Below are positions 61,435-62,000 of a DNA stretch of 62,000 nt, piece after piece. Below the pieces are notes generated by a model. That model worked only from the letters and a program-made list of their open reading frames with translations, did no database searches and was not told the DNA's origin. Within the stretch, counting starts at the first letter, position 1. Each line of letters opens with the position of its first letter. Origin of the DNA: Lingula anatina (taxonomy: Eukaryota > Brachiopoda > Lingulata > Lingulida > Lingulidae); the NCBI RefSeq assembly GCF_001039355.2, contig NW_019775669.1, positions 136,802 to 198,801 of the forward strand, in the 5' to 3' direction. A program made the translations under genes and the position numbers.

Positions 61435-62000
61435 CTTTTAATGAAAGAGAAAATAAGTGTGATGGCTTGCAAAAGTAAAGATAGCTGATGTGATAATTAA
61501 AACTTTCATTTTATGTAAACATTGTTACATTTTTATCTGGTTAAAAGACATTAATCTTTTTTTACATAAGGCCTTCTGAAAACAACAATAATTTTTTAAA
61601 TCATGCATAAGGTAAAGGACAATTAAAAAAAAACTAGCCTTGTGGATATTCAAATAATACCTATGAAATAAAAAGTGTGTTTAAAACCTACAAAAATATG
61701 TTGTCTGCACTTTTGGGCTGTCTACCAAGGTAGAAATCACAAACTGGAGCCAACTGTGCAACACAAGTGGTTTTGGTATTGTTGCAATGGTGAAATTCCA
61801 CATTTACAATATTTATTGTGCTTCTCCCCAAAAATGTGATTCTAAAAATTCTCCCATAAATGTATATCTACTAGTATAAAGAAGTTCTATTTCAAATGAT
61901 GCACCTCTGTATGCAAGTGATATGCATGTATACCAGTGGTTGCCATATCCCTGGCCCAAGCTACTCTTTTCTGAGAAGCATGAGAAAGAAAATGCACACA
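61435..62000 (-). other. Channel-gene intron reaching the window edge
   Basis: Upstream of the exon starting at 61434 on the minus strand. No further channel exon is recognisable before the window ends. Confidence 0.6.

Overview
This is an animal (metazoan) genomic window. It is AT-rich and has intron-rich genes with GT-AG (and two GC-AG) introns, many microsatellites, small terminal-inverted-repeat elements and four assembly gaps. Six protein genes are recognisable from conserved residues. A sodium-channel family member with Glu in the domain III filter position (the invertebrate Nav2 type), together with a clear KIF25 orthologue, points to a non-vertebrate bilaterian. I lean weakly toward a marine lophotrochozoan or invertebrate deuterostome; the species cannot be read from the sequence.

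Layout: (1) 276-3470 +, a NIPSNAP3-like mitochondrial protein, complete in six exons. (2) 5025-10734 (perhaps starting at 11023) -, KIF25, a C-terminal-motor kinesin with a long proline-rich insertion in the motor. (3) 11292-16382 +, MRPS9 (uS9m), divergent from KIF25 and missing its last coding exon. (4) 17795-31500 +, MYO6 (myosin VI), beginning in mid-motor, so roughly the first 280 residues are missing. (5) About 34870-49157 +, AGTPBP1 (cytosolic carboxypeptidase 1), complete with 25 coding exons and 1282 codons. Its last five exons occur again at 51282-53300. (6) 56100-61434 -, the 3' half of a voltage-gated Na+-channel-family alpha subunit (late II-III linker to C-terminus), convergent with AGTPBP1.

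The genes do not form a pathway. KIF25, MYO6 and AGTPBP1 are all cytoskeletal (microtubule motor, minus-end actin motor, tubulin deglutamylase) and two others are mitochondrial, but I see no evidence that this is more than chance neighbourhood.

The most informative structure is not genic. Three of the four gaps sit at contig joins with duplicated flanks. Two of them (25936-26845 and 51167) look like unmerged overlapping haplotype contigs. The third (17407) lies inside copies of a transposable element and appears to join two contigs with sequence missing between them, which would explain the broken MRPS9 and MYO6. Comparing the two AGTPBP1 copies exposes a filled and an empty site of a 226-bp TAA-flanked element. 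A related-type 215-bp element sits inside the splice donor of a MYO6 intron. I did not find a convincing new multi-gene system.
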